From: CANMIH01 sp049116335
Lineage (GTDB): Bacteria; Pseudomonadota; Alphaproteobacteria; Rhodobacterales; Rhodobacteraceae
Assembly (NCBI GenBank): GCA_049116335.1
Contig: JAGDYZ010000023.1
Coordinates: 44,348-108,347, forward strand
Direction: 5' to 3'
Length of the DNA stretch: 64,000 nt
Shown here: positions 50,405-60,379 of the stretch, one piece after another
How the letters are laid out: every line of letters starts with the position of its first letter
Numbering within the stretch: position 1 is the stretch's first letter
Made by a program: the position numbers and the translations under genes
Notes under the pieces: model-generated
The model's input: the letters and a program-made list of their open reading frames with translations, nothing else
Database searches by the model: none
Told to the model about the DNA's origin: nothing

Positions 50405-51337
50405 GTGCAATCAACTCTGCGTTCTGCCATCACTTTTCAGGGCTTTGGCCTGCATTCCGGTAAACCTGCCCGAATGACAATCCATCCTGCTGATGTCGAC
50501 CATGGGGTTCTTTTCACGCGCACAGATGTCACCGAGTGCGACGCCAAGGTGCCCGCGTTCTGGGATCTGGTGAAGACCTCTCCGCTGTGCACGATGCTTG
50601 TCAATGAGGCCGGTGTTTCGGTTTCGACCGTTGAACATATCATGGCAGCTCTGGCCGGATGTGGTGTCCATAACGCCTATATCGAAATTGATGGTCCAGA
50701 GGTCCCCATTCTGGACGGATCCAGCGCGCCCTTTGTCAAAGGCATTCTGCAGCAGGGCGTTACCCGTCAGGCCGCGCCGCTGCGGGCGATTGAAATTCTC
50801 ACACCGGTTCAGGTGAACACCGCTGCCGGTTGGGCGCGTCTGAGCCCCAACGCCACTGGCGAAGCGGGCCTGCAGATGTCGTTTCACATCGATTTTGCCG
50901 ATCCGGCAATTGGGGTGCAGGATAAAAATCTGAAACTGGCCAATGGCAGTTTTGTGCGCGAGCTCTGTGACAGCCGCACTTTCTGTCGTGTGCAGGACGT
51001 GGACGCGATGCGGGCTGCGGGCAAGGCGCTTGGCGGGACCTATGAAAATGCTGTGGTCGTCGATGGTGACAAGGTTCTGAGCCCCGGCGGTTTGCGCCGT
51101 CAGGACGAGGCCGTGCGCCACAAGATGCTGGATGCCGTGGGTGACCTTGCTCTGGCGGGCGCACCGATTCTCGGCACCTATACGGGCCATAAGGCTGGCC
51201 ATGCCATCACCAACATGCTGTTGCGCGCGGTCTTTGCCACGCCGGACGCCTATCGGATCGTCACCTGTGACGAGACTGTGTCAGCGGCATTGCCTGGGGC
51301 AGGCGTTGATCTGCGGGAAATGCCTGCGGTTGCCTGA
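50405..51337 (+). CDS. lpxC: UDP-3-O-acyl-N-acetylglucosamine deacetylase LpxC
   Basis: The 310-residue enzyme starts with a GTG and has TLRSAITFQGFGLHSGKPA, the zinc ligand in VEHIMAAL and the late HKAGHAITNMLLRAV. It makes the committed step of lipid A synthesis. The family start agrees with this codon. Confidence 0.94.
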   Translation: MQSTLRSAITFQGFGLHSGKPARMTIHPADVDHGVLFTRTDVTECDAKVPAFWDLVKTSPLCTMLVNEAGVSVSTVEHIMAALAGCGVHNAYIEIDGPEVPILDGSSAPFVKGILQQGVTRQAAPLRAIEILTPVQVNTAAGWARLSPNATGEAGLQMSFHIDFADPAIGVQDKNLKLANGSFVRELCDSRTFCRVQDVDAMRAAGKALGGTYENAVVVDGDKVLSPGGLRRQDEAVRHKMLDAVGDLALAGAPILGTYTGHKAGHAITNMLLRAVFATPDAYRIVTCDETVSAALPGAGVDLREMPAVA

Positions 51338-51511
51338 TTTTATGGGTTTTGGGCAGGTTTAGTCCGAAACGCAGGAGTTTGGCCCAGATATGGGCGCTTC
51401 CCTGCCGATGAAATCCCGCTAAAGTCATTTTGCCTCGGGATTTTCTGTGCTAGACCCATGCCAATAGTGGGCCACTTCGGGGGCTGGGACGTGAGCAAGG
51501 GATTGTCGAGT

Positions 51512-52363
51512 ATGGCAGGGGGATCGCGCAAATATCTGGTCGGAGTGGCCTTGGCCATGTTTGCATTGGCCGGATGCAGCGAATTTGGACGCAAAGACGT
51601 CGGCCCCGGGGGCCAGCCTTTGGACGCGTTTACAGCGAAACAAATCTTTGAGCGCGGCGAGTTTGAGCTTGAGGCCAAAGACAACGAAGATGCGGCGTTC
51701 TACTTTGGTGAGATCGAGCGTCTTTATCCCTATTCTGAATGGGCCAAACGCGGCCTGATCATGCAGGCCTACGCCTATCATCAGGACAAAGACTATGAGA
51801 ACGCGCGCAGTGCGGCGCAGCGATTCATTGACTTTTACCCGGCGGACGACGACGCGGCCTATGCGGCCTATTTGTTGGCGCTGAGCTATTACGACCAAAT
51901 CGAACTGGTTGGCCGTGACCAGGGCCTGACCTTTCAGGCGCTGCAATCGCTGCGCGCGGTTATCGAACGTTATCCCGATAGCGAATATGCGCGGTCTTCG
52001 ATTCTGAAATTCGATCTCGCCTTTGACCACCTTGCGGGCAAAGAGATGGAGATCGGGCGCTATTACCTCAAACGTGACCACTTTGGTGCAGCGATCAACC
52101 GGTTCCGGGTTGTGGTGGAAGATTTCCAGACCACAACACATACCGCCGAGGCGCTTTATCGTCTGATCGAAGGTTACCTGTCGCTGGGGCTGACCGAAGA
52201 AGCCCAGACAGCGGGTGCGATTTTGGGTCACAACTATCAGTCGACGGATTGGTATGAAGACGGCTTCAACCTGCTGACCGGGCAGGGGCTTGAGCCGAAG
52301 GTGTTTGACGGCAATTGGTTGGGTGCAGTGTATCGCCAGGTTCTCAAAGGCGAGTGGCTTTAA
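51512..52363 (+). CDS. bamD: Outer membrane assembly lipoprotein BamD
   Basis: The ATG at 51512 gives 283 residues with a lipobox LAGC (19-22), so the mature protein starts at Cys22. TPR-like repeats follow (FELEAKDNEDAAFYFGEI, FPYSEWAKRG). BamD works with BamA to fold outer membrane proteins. A GTG at 51491 is an alternative start. Confidence 0.9.
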   Translation: MAGGSRKYLVGVALAMFALAGCSEFGRKDVGPGGQPLDAFTAKQIFERGEFELEAKDNEDAAFYFGEIERLYPYSEWAKRGLIMQAYAYHQDKDYENARSAAQRFIDFYPADDDAAYAAYLLALSYYDQIELVGRDQGLTFQALQSLRAVIERYPDSEYARSSILKFDLAFDHLAGKEMEIGRYYLKRDHFGAAINRFRVVVEDFQTTTHTAEALYRLIEGYLSLGLTEEAQTAGAILGHNYQSTDWYEDGFNLLTGQGLEPKVFDGNWLGAVYRQVLKGEWL

Positions 52364-52397
52364 AGGACGGCCGGGCGACCGGACCGGTGGCGAGACG

Positions 52398-54050
52398 ATG
52401 CTGCGCGCACTAGAAATACGTGACATGTTGATCATTGAGCGGCTGGACCTTGGGTTCCAGCCGGGTCTCAATGTGCTGACCGGGGAAACCGGGGCGGGTA
52501 AGTCCATCCTCTTGGATTCTCTGGGTTTTGTGTTGGGTTGGCGTGGGCGGGCCGAGCTTGTCCGCACGGGCGCTGCACAGGGTGAAGTCACCGCTGTGTT
52601 CGACCTGCCTGCAGGACATGTCGCGCATGGTGTGCTGGATGAAGCGGGGCTGCCTGGCGGGGATGAGCTTATCCTGCGGCGGGTGAACACCGCTGAAGGG
52701 CGCAAAACCGGCTGGGTGAATGACCGGCGTGTCTCGGGCGAGGTGCTGCGACAGTTGTCGGCCACCTTGGTCGAACTGCATGGCCAGCATGATGATCGCG
52801 GTTTGCTTGATCCCAAAGGGCATCGCGCCATTTTGGATGTCTATGCCAATACCGATGCCCAACAGGCCGCTGTGCGCAGCGCCTGGGGGAATGTTGGCAA
52901 GGCGCGCAAGGCGTTGAATGCGGCGCAGGTTGCACTGGATGAGGTGCGCGCCGAAGAAGAATTTCTGCGCCATGCGGTTGGTGAATTGACGAATCTTTCA
53001 CCCGAGGCCGGAGAAGAGGCGCAGCTGGATAGCCGACGCCGCATGATGCAGGCCGCTGAGCGCATTCGCGATGAGATCACACAGGCCTCAAATGCTCTGG
53101 GTTATGACGGGGCAGAGGGCGCCATGTCCAATGCTCTGCGTTGGTTGGAAGGCGCCTCTGATGGGGCAGAAGGACGTCTTGATGCCCCGATGAATGCGCT
53201 GACCCGTGCGATGGCCGAGCTTGATGAAGCGGCACGCGGGGTTGCGGATTGTCTGGATGCGTTGCGGTTCAATCCGGCAGAGTTGGAAGACACCGAAGAG
53301 CGTTTGTTTGCAATCCGTGGGTTGGCACGCAAACATCAGGTGCAGCCGGATGAGCTTGCGGATCTGGCGGCGACCTTGTCGGGACGGCTTGAGGCGCTGG
53401 ACGCCGGTGAGGCGCGGATCGATGACCTGCGCAAAGCGGTTCTTGAGGCCGAGCGCGCCTATGATACGGCTGCCACTGCTTTGACCGAAGCCCGTGTCGC
53501 CGCGGCCGCGCGGTTGGATGCCGCTGTGGCCTCTGAGCTCGCGCCGTTGAAAATGGAACGTGCGGTCTTCCGCACCGAAATCACTTTGGCGCCTGAGGGC
53601 CCTGAGGGGCGCGATGCGGTGACCTTTACTGTGGCGACCAACCCAGGATCCCCCTCTGGTCCGTTGAATAAAATCGCGTCGGGTGGTGAGCTTAGTCGCT
53701 TTCTTTTGGCGCTCAAAGTCTGTCTGTCTGAGGAACGCAATGCTGGCGTGACCATGATCTTTGACGAGATCGACCGGGGCGTTGGCGGGGCCACCGCCGA
53801 TGCGGTGGGGCGGCGTCTTAAAGCGCTGGCTGGAGATGGTCAGGTGCTTGTTGTGACGCACTCACCGCAGGTGGCGGCGCTTGGCGGACATCACTGGCGT
53901 GTTGAAAAGCGCGTGACGGATGGGGTGACCACTTCGACCGTGGTGCCTCTGGATGATGGCGAGCGGGAAGATGAAGTCTCGCGCATGCTCGCCGGGGATG
54001 TGATCACCGACGGCGCGCGGGCGGCGGCCCGGGCGCTACTTGATGGGTGA
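52398..54050 (+). CDS. recN: DNA repair protein RecN
   Basis: The ATG at 52398 gives 550 residues. The SMC-like ATPase has Walker A GETGAGKS at 29-36, a coiled-coil middle and the late IASGGELSRFLLALK signature with Walker B in MIFDEIDRG. RecN holds broken DNA ends for recombinational repair. Confidence 0.94.
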   Translation: MLRALEIRDMLIIERLDLGFQPGLNVLTGETGAGKSILLDSLGFVLGWRGRAELVRTGAAQGEVTAVFDLPAGHVAHGVLDEAGLPGGDELILRRVNTAEGRKTGWVNDRRVSGEVLRQLSATLVELHGQHDDRGLLDPKGHRAILDVYANTDAQQAAVRSAWGNVGKARKALNAAQVALDEVRAEEEFLRHAVGELTNLSPEAGEEAQLDSRRRMMQAAERIRDEITQASNALGYDGAEGAMSNALRWLEGASDGAEGRLDAPMNALTRAMAELDEAARGVADCLDALRFNPAELEDTEERLFAIRGLARKHQVQPDELADLAATLSGRLEALDAGEARIDDLRKAVLEAERAYDTAATALTEARVAAAARLDAAVASELAPLKMERAVFRTEITLAPEGPEGRDAVTFTVATNPGSPSGPLNKIASGGELSRFLLALKVCLSEERNAGVTMIFDEIDRGVGGATADAVGRRLKALAGDGQVLVVTHSPQVAALGGHHWRVEKRVTDGVTTSTVVPLDDGEREDEVSRMLAGDVITDGARAAARALLDG

Positions 54051-54083
54051 ACCGGCCACAGCGGTCCTAAGGCACATGCGGAC

Positions 54084-54797
54084 CTAGACGTATCGGATCG
54101 GGCGGACACCGGCCTCGAATGTCACCCGACGTCGGCGAAATCCTGCATCTTCAAGGCAGTTTGGTGTGCTGATCCGATCCATGCGGAAATGCCTGAAATC
54201 CTGACGCGCGGGATCCCAGGCGACGAGATACCAAAGCGGCGGCAGGATCAGCATCGCCTGAGGTTCGACAGTTCGGTGTGTTTCAGCGCCTTTTGCATCG
54301 CGATACCCAAATGACAGAAAGCGGCGTTGCAGAAACGCGGTTTCAAAGGCGGGCAACAGGTCCGGGTCCATCTCTCCTAGATTGGAGGTGTCGACCTGTG
54401 GGGCGAGGGGACCGACATAAAGGCAGTCGAGCAAAAGGCGCAGGTCACGGATTTTGTCCGAGGGCAGAGCCTTTTCGATCTTGGCCAACCCCGCGTCGGC
54501 CAGGGCGGAAAACGGCAGGTTTCCTGCTGCGCGCATGCTTGCGATGCCAAGGATCAGCGCAAAGACCTCAGCCACCGAAAGTCGGGCGGTGGTCTGGATC
54601 GACTGCGGATCGAGGTAAAGCCCGCCACCACGCCCACGGTCTGCATGAATGACAAACCCATCGTCTCGTAAGGCTGCGATGTCACGCAAGATGGTGCGCC
54701 GTGAGGCCCCCACATCCTGTGCCAACGCGTCGAGTGTCGTGGTCCCATTGCGGCGCAGGCTGCGGATGATGGCGTCTTGTCGGTTGCGGCTGTTCAT
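54084..54797 (-). CDS. WYL-domain transcriptional regulator
   Basis: The 237-residue protein has an N-terminal winged helix (TTLDALAQDVGASRRTILRD) and a WYL-type ligand domain with the WYLVAWD motif at about 195-205. Such regulators sense small molecules or DNA-related signals. It is divergent from the hydrolase gene across a perfect palindrome, its probable operator. Confidence 0.87.
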   Translation of the reverse strand: MNSRNRQDAIIRSLRRNGTTTLDALAQDVGASRRTILRDIAALRDDGFVIHADRGRGGGLYLDPQSIQTTARLSVAEVFALILGIASMRAAGNLPFSALADAGLAKIEKALPSDKIRDLRLLLDCLYVGPLAPQVDTSNLGEMDPDLLPAFETAFLQRRFLSFGYRDAKGAETHRTVEPQAMLILPPLWYLVAWDPARQDFRHFRMDRISTPNCLEDAGFRRRRVTFEAGVRPIRYV

Positions 54798-54812
54798 GTG
54801 TTTGGGATGTCA

Positions 54813-54843
54813 TACAAAGGTGCCAGATTTTGGCACCTTTGTA
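54813..54843. promoter_or_regulatory. Perfect palindrome, likely operator of the WYL regulator
   Basis: TACAAAGGTGCCA (54813-54825) and its exact complement (54831-54843) form 13-bp arms with a 5-bp centre. It lies midway between the two divergent starts, which suggests control of both genes by the regulator. Confidence 0.7.
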
Positions 54844-54884
54844 CTTTAGGTGGCGGATGACGCATTCAACAAGGAGAAAATGCT

Positions 54885-55817
54885 ATGTCCAGCACCGTCG
54901 ATTTCCCGGCTGCCACGCGTGTCGCCGTAAATGGTGTCGAGCTTGAGGTTTTTGAGGCCGGGCGAGAGAATATCGGAAATCCGATCGTATTGTGCCATGG
55001 CTGGCCCGAGCTGGCCTATTCCTGGCGCCACCAGATGCCCGCGCTGGCCGCAGCGGGCTATCATGTGATTGTACCAAATCAACGGGGGTTTGGCGGCTCA
55101 TCCTGCCCCTCAGATGTTGAGGCCTATGACATCGCACAGCTGACCGGCGATCTGGCCGGGCTTCTGGATCACTTTGGCTATAGTGAAGCGATCTTTATGG
55201 GCCATGACTGGGGCGCGAATGTGGTCTGGAGCATGGCGCTTTTGCATCCTCACCGCGTGAGCAAACTGATCAATTTGGCCTTGCCCTACCAGACCCGCAC
55301 CGAGGTGCCGTGGATCGAGTTTATGGAGGCGGTCTTTGGCCCGGATCAGTATTTTGTCCACTTCAATCGCCAGCCCGGTGTGGCGGACGCGGTTCTGGAT
55401 GAAAATCCTGAACGGTTTCTTCGGAACCTGTTTCGCAAAAATCGCGCGCCTGAACCGCCTGCGCCCGGTATGATGATGATCAATCTTGCTCAGGCAGAGG
55501 CCGCGCCGGGGGATCCGGTGATGGGGGATGCGGAACTGGCCGTGTTTGTCGAAGCCTTCAAACGGTCCGGTTTTACCGGCGGTATCAACTGGTACCGCAA
55601 TCTCGATCGGAATTGGCATATTCTGGCGGATGTCGATCCGATCATCCAGATCCCAGCGCTGATGATCTATGGTGCGCTGGACATGATCCCACCCTCAGAC
55701 ACACTGAAAGACTATGTTCCCAATGTTGAGATTGAGACACTGAACTGCGGTCACTGGATTCAACAGGAACTGCCCGAGGAGACCACTCAGGCTGTTTTGA
55801 CCTGGCTTAAGGCCTGA
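54885..55817 (+). CDS. Alpha/beta hydrolase, epoxide hydrolase-like
   Basis: The 310-residue protein has the HGWP motif (38-41) for the oxyanion hole, Asp108 in GHDWGA as the nucleophile and His290 in LNCGHW. This pattern points to an epoxide hydrolase or dehalogenase type rather than a serine hydrolase. The start has an AAGGAG box. The gene faces the WYL regulator. Confidence 0.85.
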   Translation: MSSTVDFPAATRVAVNGVELEVFEAGRENIGNPIVLCHGWPELAYSWRHQMPALAAAGYHVIVPNQRGFGGSSCPSDVEAYDIAQLTGDLAGLLDHFGYSEAIFMGHDWGANVVWSMALLHPHRVSKLINLALPYQTRTEVPWIEFMEAVFGPDQYFVHFNRQPGVADAVLDENPERFLRNLFRKNRAPEPPAPGMMMINLAQAEAAPGDPVMGDAELAVFVEAFKRSGFTGGINWYRNLDRNWHILADVDPIIQIPALMIYGALDMIPPSDTLKDYVPNVEIETLNCGHWIQQELPEETTQAVLTWLKA

Positions 55818-55831
55818 GCCCAGAAACTCCG

Positions 55832-55859
55832 CTCCACCTCCGGGCTCTCAGAGGTGGAG
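55832..55859. terminator. Bidirectional hairpin between convergent genes
   Basis: CTCCACCTC pairs perfectly with GAGGTGGAG with a 10-nt loop. A second hairpin (55881-55900, CGATTTT/AAAATCG) follows. They end the hydrolase and the flavoenzyme transcripts. Confidence 0.65.
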
Positions 55860-55919
55860 TGGGACCGCAGAGCTCCCCGGCGATTTTCCTCGAAAAATCG
55901 GGGTCTGAGCGGTGGGTGG

Positions 55920-57302
55920 TTATTCCGTGGTGACCGGCGGCACCAGTTTGCCGGGGTTCATCAGGTTTTTAGGATCCAGCGCCTGTTTCAGGCTGCCCAT
56001 GACATCCCAGCCCGCGCCATGCTCCGCACGCATGTAATCCAGCTTGCCCATGCCAACACCATGTTCGCCTGTGGCCGTTCCCCCAAGCGCCAGCGCGCGT
56101 TCGACCATCCGATTGGACAACCGCTTGGCTATGGCAAGCTCTTCCGGGAACGCCGGATCGACCAGAAGGATGGCGTGAAAATTGCCGTCCCCCACGTGGC
56201 CCAAGATCGGACCAAACAATTTGCTTTGAGCAATATCTGCCTGTGTCTCTTCCACGGCCTGCGCCAGATTGGAGATGGGCACACAGATGTCCGTCACAAG
56301 CGCCCGGGCTCCGCGCTGGGACTGCAAAATGGCATAATAGCCGTTGTGGCGCAGCGCCCAGAGCGCCCGGCGCTCGGAGTCTTTCGAGGAATATTTGAAC
56401 TCTGAGCCACCATTGCCGGCGACGATTTCGGCAAAACGTTCTGCGTCCTGCTCGACCGATTCCGGGCTGCCGTTGAACTCGACCAACAAATGCGGCGCCA
56501 GTTTCATGTCCATGCCCGCAAAGCTATTGAAGGCCCGCACCGTATCGAGACAGACAAATTCGATCCGCGCGGCGGGAATGCCCATCTGGATGGTTTCGGT
56601 CACGGCGGTCACAGCACTGGTCATGTCCGGGAAGGAACAGATCCCTGCGCTGATTGCTTCGGGGATGCCATGCAGGCGCAGGGTGATTTCGGTGGCCAGC
56701 CCAAGCGTGCCTTCCGATCCGACCATCAGGGCGGTCAGATCGTAACCGGCTGAGGATTTGCGGGCCCGTGTGCCGGTTTGAACGACACGCCCATCGGCCA
56801 GCACAACCTCCATGCCCAACACATTGTCGCGCATGGTGCCATAGCGTACTGCCGTTGTCCCTGAGGCCCGTGTCATGGTCATGCCGCCAATCGAGGCATT
56901 GGCACCGGGATCGACGGGAAACATCAGGCCGGTGGCGCGCAGCTCTTGGTTGAGCTCTTCGCGGGTCACGCCGGGCTGAACCGTGACGTCCATATCGGCG
57001 GCATTGATCTGGAGAACCTTATTCATGCGTGAAAAATCGATCACGATGCCACCATGGATGGCCAACCCATGACCTTCAAGTGAGGTGCCCGTGCCCCAAC
57101 CGATCATGGGCACCTTTTGGGCGCTGCAAATCTCGACAATCTTTTGAACTTCTTCACGGGATTCGGGATAGGCCACTGCGTCAGGGGGCGTTGACGGAAA
57201 ATGTGACTCGGAATGGCTGTGTATCTCCAAATCGGACTTGGACATGCTGAAGCGTTCGCCTAGGACATTTTTTAAGGCGTCTTGCGCCTGCTGCATGAGC
57301 AT
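55920..57302 (-). CDS. FAD-linked oxidase, D-lactate dehydrogenase (cytochrome) type
   Basis: From the ATG at 57302 (AAGGAG box) the protein is 460 residues. It has an FAD-binding domain of the PCMH type (GWGTGTSLEGHGLAI, VDPGANASIGGM) and a C-terminal domain with GEHGVGMGKL. It resembles D-lactate or glycolate dehydrogenase subunits that feed electrons to quinone or cytochrome. Substrate is inferred. It is divergent from the ClC gene. Confidence 0.87.
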   Translation of the reverse strand: MLMQQAQDALKNVLGERFSMSKSDLEIHSHSESHFPSTPPDAVAYPESREEVQKIVEICSAQKVPMIGWGTGTSLEGHGLAIHGGIVIDFSRMNKVLQINAADMDVTVQPGVTREELNQELRATGLMFPVDPGANASIGGMTMTRASGTTAVRYGTMRDNVLGMEVVLADGRVVQTGTRARKSSAGYDLTALMVGSEGTLGLATEITLRLHGIPEAISAGICSFPDMTSAVTAVTETIQMGIPAARIEFVCLDTVRAFNSFAGMDMKLAPHLLVEFNGSPESVEQDAERFAEIVAGNGGSEFKYSSKDSERRALWALRHNGYYAILQSQRGARALVTDICVPISNLAQAVEETQADIAQSKLFGPILGHVGDGNFHAILLVDPAFPEELAIAKRLSNRMVERALALGGTATGEHGVGMGKLDYMRAEHGAGWDVMGSLKQALDPKNLMNPGKLVPPVTTE

Positions 57303-57373
57303 ATGGGTCTCCTTCACCTGTCTGAACATGTTACTCCAAGCAAGGGGCAAGGTGAAAGTGACGGGAGATCGCA

Positions 57374-59047
57374 GTGTTCGCTGAATTGCGCAGGCAGCTG
57401 TTTTTGAATCGGGGTGAATTTGCCAAAGGCTGGGATCTGCTGCGGCACAAAGGGCCGGGTCAGATGCAGTTCTGGTTCATCGCGTTGCTTTTGGGCATTG
57501 CCTCCGGAAGCATTGCTGTTGGATTTCGCGCGGCGATTGAATGGTTGCAGTCCACGGTCTACGGCACCCCCAATGTGAACCTGTTGCACAGCTTTGCGGA
57601 AACACTGCCGTGGTACTACGTGCTGTTGATCCCGGCGATTGGCGGCATTGTGGTGGGGATTATCTTGCATCACTTGACCCCGGACGGCCGGGTGCGCTCG
57701 GTTGCTGATGTGATCGAAGGCGCGGCCATCAATGACGGTCGGGTGGAGAAGAAGGCCGGTGTCGCCTCGGCGCTGTGTTCCTGGATCACCCTGTCGACGG
57801 GCGGGTCAACGGGACGCGAAGGTCCTGTGGTGCATATGGCGGCCATGGCCTCGAGCTGGGTTGCGAACCTGTTGCGGGTCGATGGGATCACCGGACGCGA
57901 TCTTTTGGGCTGTGCGGTGGCGGCGGCGGTGTCCGCCAGCTTTAATGCCCCCATTGCCGGAGCTCTGTTTGCACTTGAGGTGATCCTGCGCCATTTCGCG
58001 CTTCATGCCTTTGCACCGATCGTGGTGGCCAGTGCCGCAGGCACGGTGATCAATCGTCTGGTCTATGGAGATGTGACCGAATTTATGTTGCCGGGGACAA
58101 CGACGGTTGAGTTTTATCTCGAACTGCCTGCGTTTTTCCTGCTGGGGTTGGTCTGTGGCCTTGTGGCGGTGATCATGATGCGAGCGATCTTTTTCTCGGA
58201 TGATCTGGAAACCGCCCTGCAGGAGCGGCTCAAGCTGCCCTATTGGCTGCGCCCGGCGGTGGCGGGGTTGCTGCTTGGGGGGTTGGCGATCTTCTTTCCG
58301 CATATCATTGGCGTGGGGTATGAAACCACAAGCCTTGCTCTGACTGGGAATTTGATGCTGCACGAGGCCTTTGTCTTTGCAGTGTTCAAGGTCGTGGCCG
58401 TGTCGATCACCATGGGAGGGCGCATGGGCGGTGGGGTGTTTTCCCCGGCTCTGATGGTGGGCGCACTGACGGGATTGGTCTTTGGTCACATTGCGACGGG
58501 TCTGTTTCCGGAGATGTCGAGCGCCTTTACGCTTTATGCGCTTGCGGGCTGTGGCGCTGTCGCCGCGGCGGTACTGGGCGCCCCGATTTCGACCACCTTG
58601 ATTGTGTTTGAGCTGACCGGAGACTGGCAGACCGGGCTAGCGGTGATGATCTCGGTGTCGATGTCGACCGCACTTGCCTCACGCCTTGTCGACCGGTCGT
58701 TTTTCCTGACCCAGCTGAAGCGGCGCAATGTGCATCTGGCAGCGGGACCGCAAACCTACCTGTTGGCGATGTTCCGGGTGCAGGGGGTGATGCGGCGTCC
58801 GATGGATGAGGGGGCCGCAGATGAGGCGACCTGTCAGGAGATGATTGATCAGGGGCTTTATCTACAATGTCAGGCGACGCTTGAGGTGGCTTTGCCGATG
58901 TTCGAAGGGTCGCGGGTGGATTTCCTGCCGGTGGTTGAACTGAGTGCGGATGGGACACCGGTGTTGCAGGGGGCATTGTTCCACATCGATGCCCTCAAAG
59001 CCTATAACCGGGCACTGGCGGCCACGGCAGAGGAAGAGCACAGCTAA
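57374..59047 (+). CDS. ClC-family chloride channel or transporter
   Basis: The 557-residue protein starts at a GTG. It has the GREGP motif at 147-151 with the gating Glu149, the GGRMGGGVFSPALMVGA segment and about ten or more spans. It lacks an obvious GSGIP motif at the usual place, which suggests a diverged pore. A short cytoplasmic C-terminus without clear CBS domains follows. Confidence 0.87.
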   Translation: MFAELRRQLFLNRGEFAKGWDLLRHKGPGQMQFWFIALLLGIASGSIAVGFRAAIEWLQSTVYGTPNVNLLHSFAETLPWYYVLLIPAIGGIVVGIILHHLTPDGRVRSVADVIEGAAINDGRVEKKAGVASALCSWITLSTGGSTGREGPVVHMAAMASSWVANLLRVDGITGRDLLGCAVAAAVSASFNAPIAGALFALEVILRHFALHAFAPIVVASAAGTVINRLVYGDVTEFMLPGTTTVEFYLELPAFFLLGLVCGLVAVIMMRAIFFSDDLETALQERLKLPYWLRPAVAGLLLGGLAIFFPHIIGVGYETTSLALTGNLMLHEAFVFAVFKVVAVSITMGGRMGGGVFSPALMVGALTGLVFGHIATGLFPEMSSAFTLYALAGCGAVAAAVLGAPISTTLIVFELTGDWQTGLAVMISVSMSTALASRLVDRSFFLTQLKRRNVHLAAGPQTYLLAMFRVQGVMRRPMDEGAADEATCQEMIDQGLYLQCQATLEVALPMFEGSRVDFLPVVELSADGTPVLQGALFHIDALKAYNRALAATAEEEHS

Positions 59048-59083
59048 AGGCAGGCCGTATAAGCCTGCCTTTGGGATGTGGTG

Positions 59084-59779
59084 TTACTGGGTCAGGTAGC
59101 GACGCGTGTGCTGAACACAAAGCTGACGCAGGGGGCCGTCAAACTGGCGACAGTACTGCAGCGCGAGATCCCAGCTACGGTCGCGGTGCCCTCGATCCCG
59201 ATGGGGATCGCGGCGGTGGTCTCTGCCGTAATCCCGATCATGGTCCCGGTCATGGCGCGGCGCGTGGCTATACTCTTCGGGGCGGTGTTTGCTGAGGTAT
59301 TTGCGATGGGCCCAGCCGGTCAGGCCGGAACGGTGACGTACCAGAAGCCATTTGCCGCTGCGGTCGACCACTTTGACCTTCTGACCATTGCGCATGATGC
59401 GCAGCACGGGATAATTTCGGCCCGGTCCCCGGCGTAGGTTTAGATCTCCATAGGGCGCATCAACCCAACGGGTGCCGCCTGCGTGGTGGGTGTCATCGCG
59501 ACGTGGATGATAGGCGCGCGGCTTGCTTTCGCTTAAATACCGGCTGTGGGCCCAGCCCACCGCACCGCTTTTGTTATGGCGCAGTTTGACCCATTTGCCT
59601 GGCCAATGCAGGATGGTCACCCGCTGGCCGTGTTTCATCTTGCGGATGACATCATAGCCCGTGGAGGGCCCATAGCGCAGGTTCAGAAACCCATCGTTGG
59701 GCGTGTTGATATAGTAATTGGTTGCGGATGCGGCACTTGCGAACATCAACGCGAATAGCAGAAAGAATACTCGGAGCAT
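59084..59779 (-). CDS. Secreted protein with two bacterial SH3 domains
   Basis: From the ATG at 59779 the protein is 231 residues with a signal peptide (ending ASASA) and two SH3b domains (about 20-75 with GFLNLRYGPSTGYDVI, and about 95-155 with DLNLRRGPGRNYPVLRIM). A His/Arg/Asp-rich segment follows. SH3b proteins often bind cell wall or serve as stress sensors. No enzyme domain is present. Confidence 0.75.
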   Translation of the reverse strand: MLRVFFLLFALMFASAASATNYYINTPNDGFLNLRYGPSTGYDVIRKMKHGQRVTILHWPGKWVKLRHNKSGAVGWAHSRYLSESKPRAYHPRRDDTHHAGGTRWVDAPYGDLNLRRGPGRNYPVLRIMRNGQKVKVVDRSGKWLLVRHRSGLTGWAHRKYLSKHRPEEYSHAPRHDRDHDRDYGRDHRRDPHRDRGHRDRSWDLALQYCRQFDGPLRQLCVQHTRRYLTQ

Positions 59780-59902
59780 CGTGGCCTCCATTGCGAGAAA
59801 AGCGATGAAGCAAGCGTGGGTTAGCCCCGGTTTGATATGCAATATCGCGCCTTGGATAGTCGATGTTTGTGTTTTGGGTCAGGGGATTGAGGGGCACAAG
59901 AA

Positions 59903-59936
59903 AAGGGCCATGTCCGATGACATGACCCTTCGGATC
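59903..59936 (-). terminator. Rho-independent terminator of the DUF427 gene
   Basis: On the minus strand GGGTCATGTC pairs with GACATGGCCC (one mismatch) around ATCG, followed by TTTTCTT. Confidence 0.8.
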
Positions 59937-59970
59937 GTTTGGTTTGAAGGCCGCAAAGGCCCGGATCGGC

Positions 59971-60315
59971 TTAGATCTGTTCGACCGCAACGCCGTCTTG
60001 TTCGTAGAATGCCAGGTGGTCTTTGATGTCTGTGACACCATCGACGGGGGTTTCATACGACCAGGCCGCGTTTTCATAGGTTTTGGATTTCGAGGCGATT
60101 GAGAAATACGAGGCCTCGCCCTTATGCGGGCAGGTGGTTTTGTGGTCGGTGGCATCCAGGAACGCCATGCCGATATCGCCGCGAGGGAAGTAGATCACCG
60201 GGGCCATTTCGCCCTCTTGCAGTTCAAGTGCGTTGCTCGATTCACCCAAAACTGCGCCACCTGCGCGAACAACCCAAGTGCCTTTGGCAGGCGTAATTGT
60301 AATGTGCTTGGTCAT
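59971..60315 (-). CDS. DUF427 family protein
   Basis: The start at 60315 has a GAGGGGG box and gives 114 residues. The DUF427 signature is clear (VIYFPRGDIGMAFLDAT, then TTCPHKGEASYFSI and ENAAWSYETP). The domain is a small beta barrel of unknown function. A terminator follows. Confidence 0.85.
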   Translation of the reverse strand: MTKHITITPAKGTWVVRAGGAVLGESSNALELQEGEMAPVIYFPRGDIGMAFLDATDHKTTCPHKGEASYFSIASKSKTYENAAWSYETPVDGVTDIKDHLAFYEQDGVAVEQI

Positions 60316-60379
60316 GCCATATCCCCCTCGTTGATTATTCTGCGCACCCGTATGGCACGCAATTTGTAACATATGAATG

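Noticed and set aside
50215..50463. 82-residue ORF between ftsZ and lpxC
   Set aside because: It overlaps the lpxC start in another frame, has no ribosome binding site and no family resemblance.
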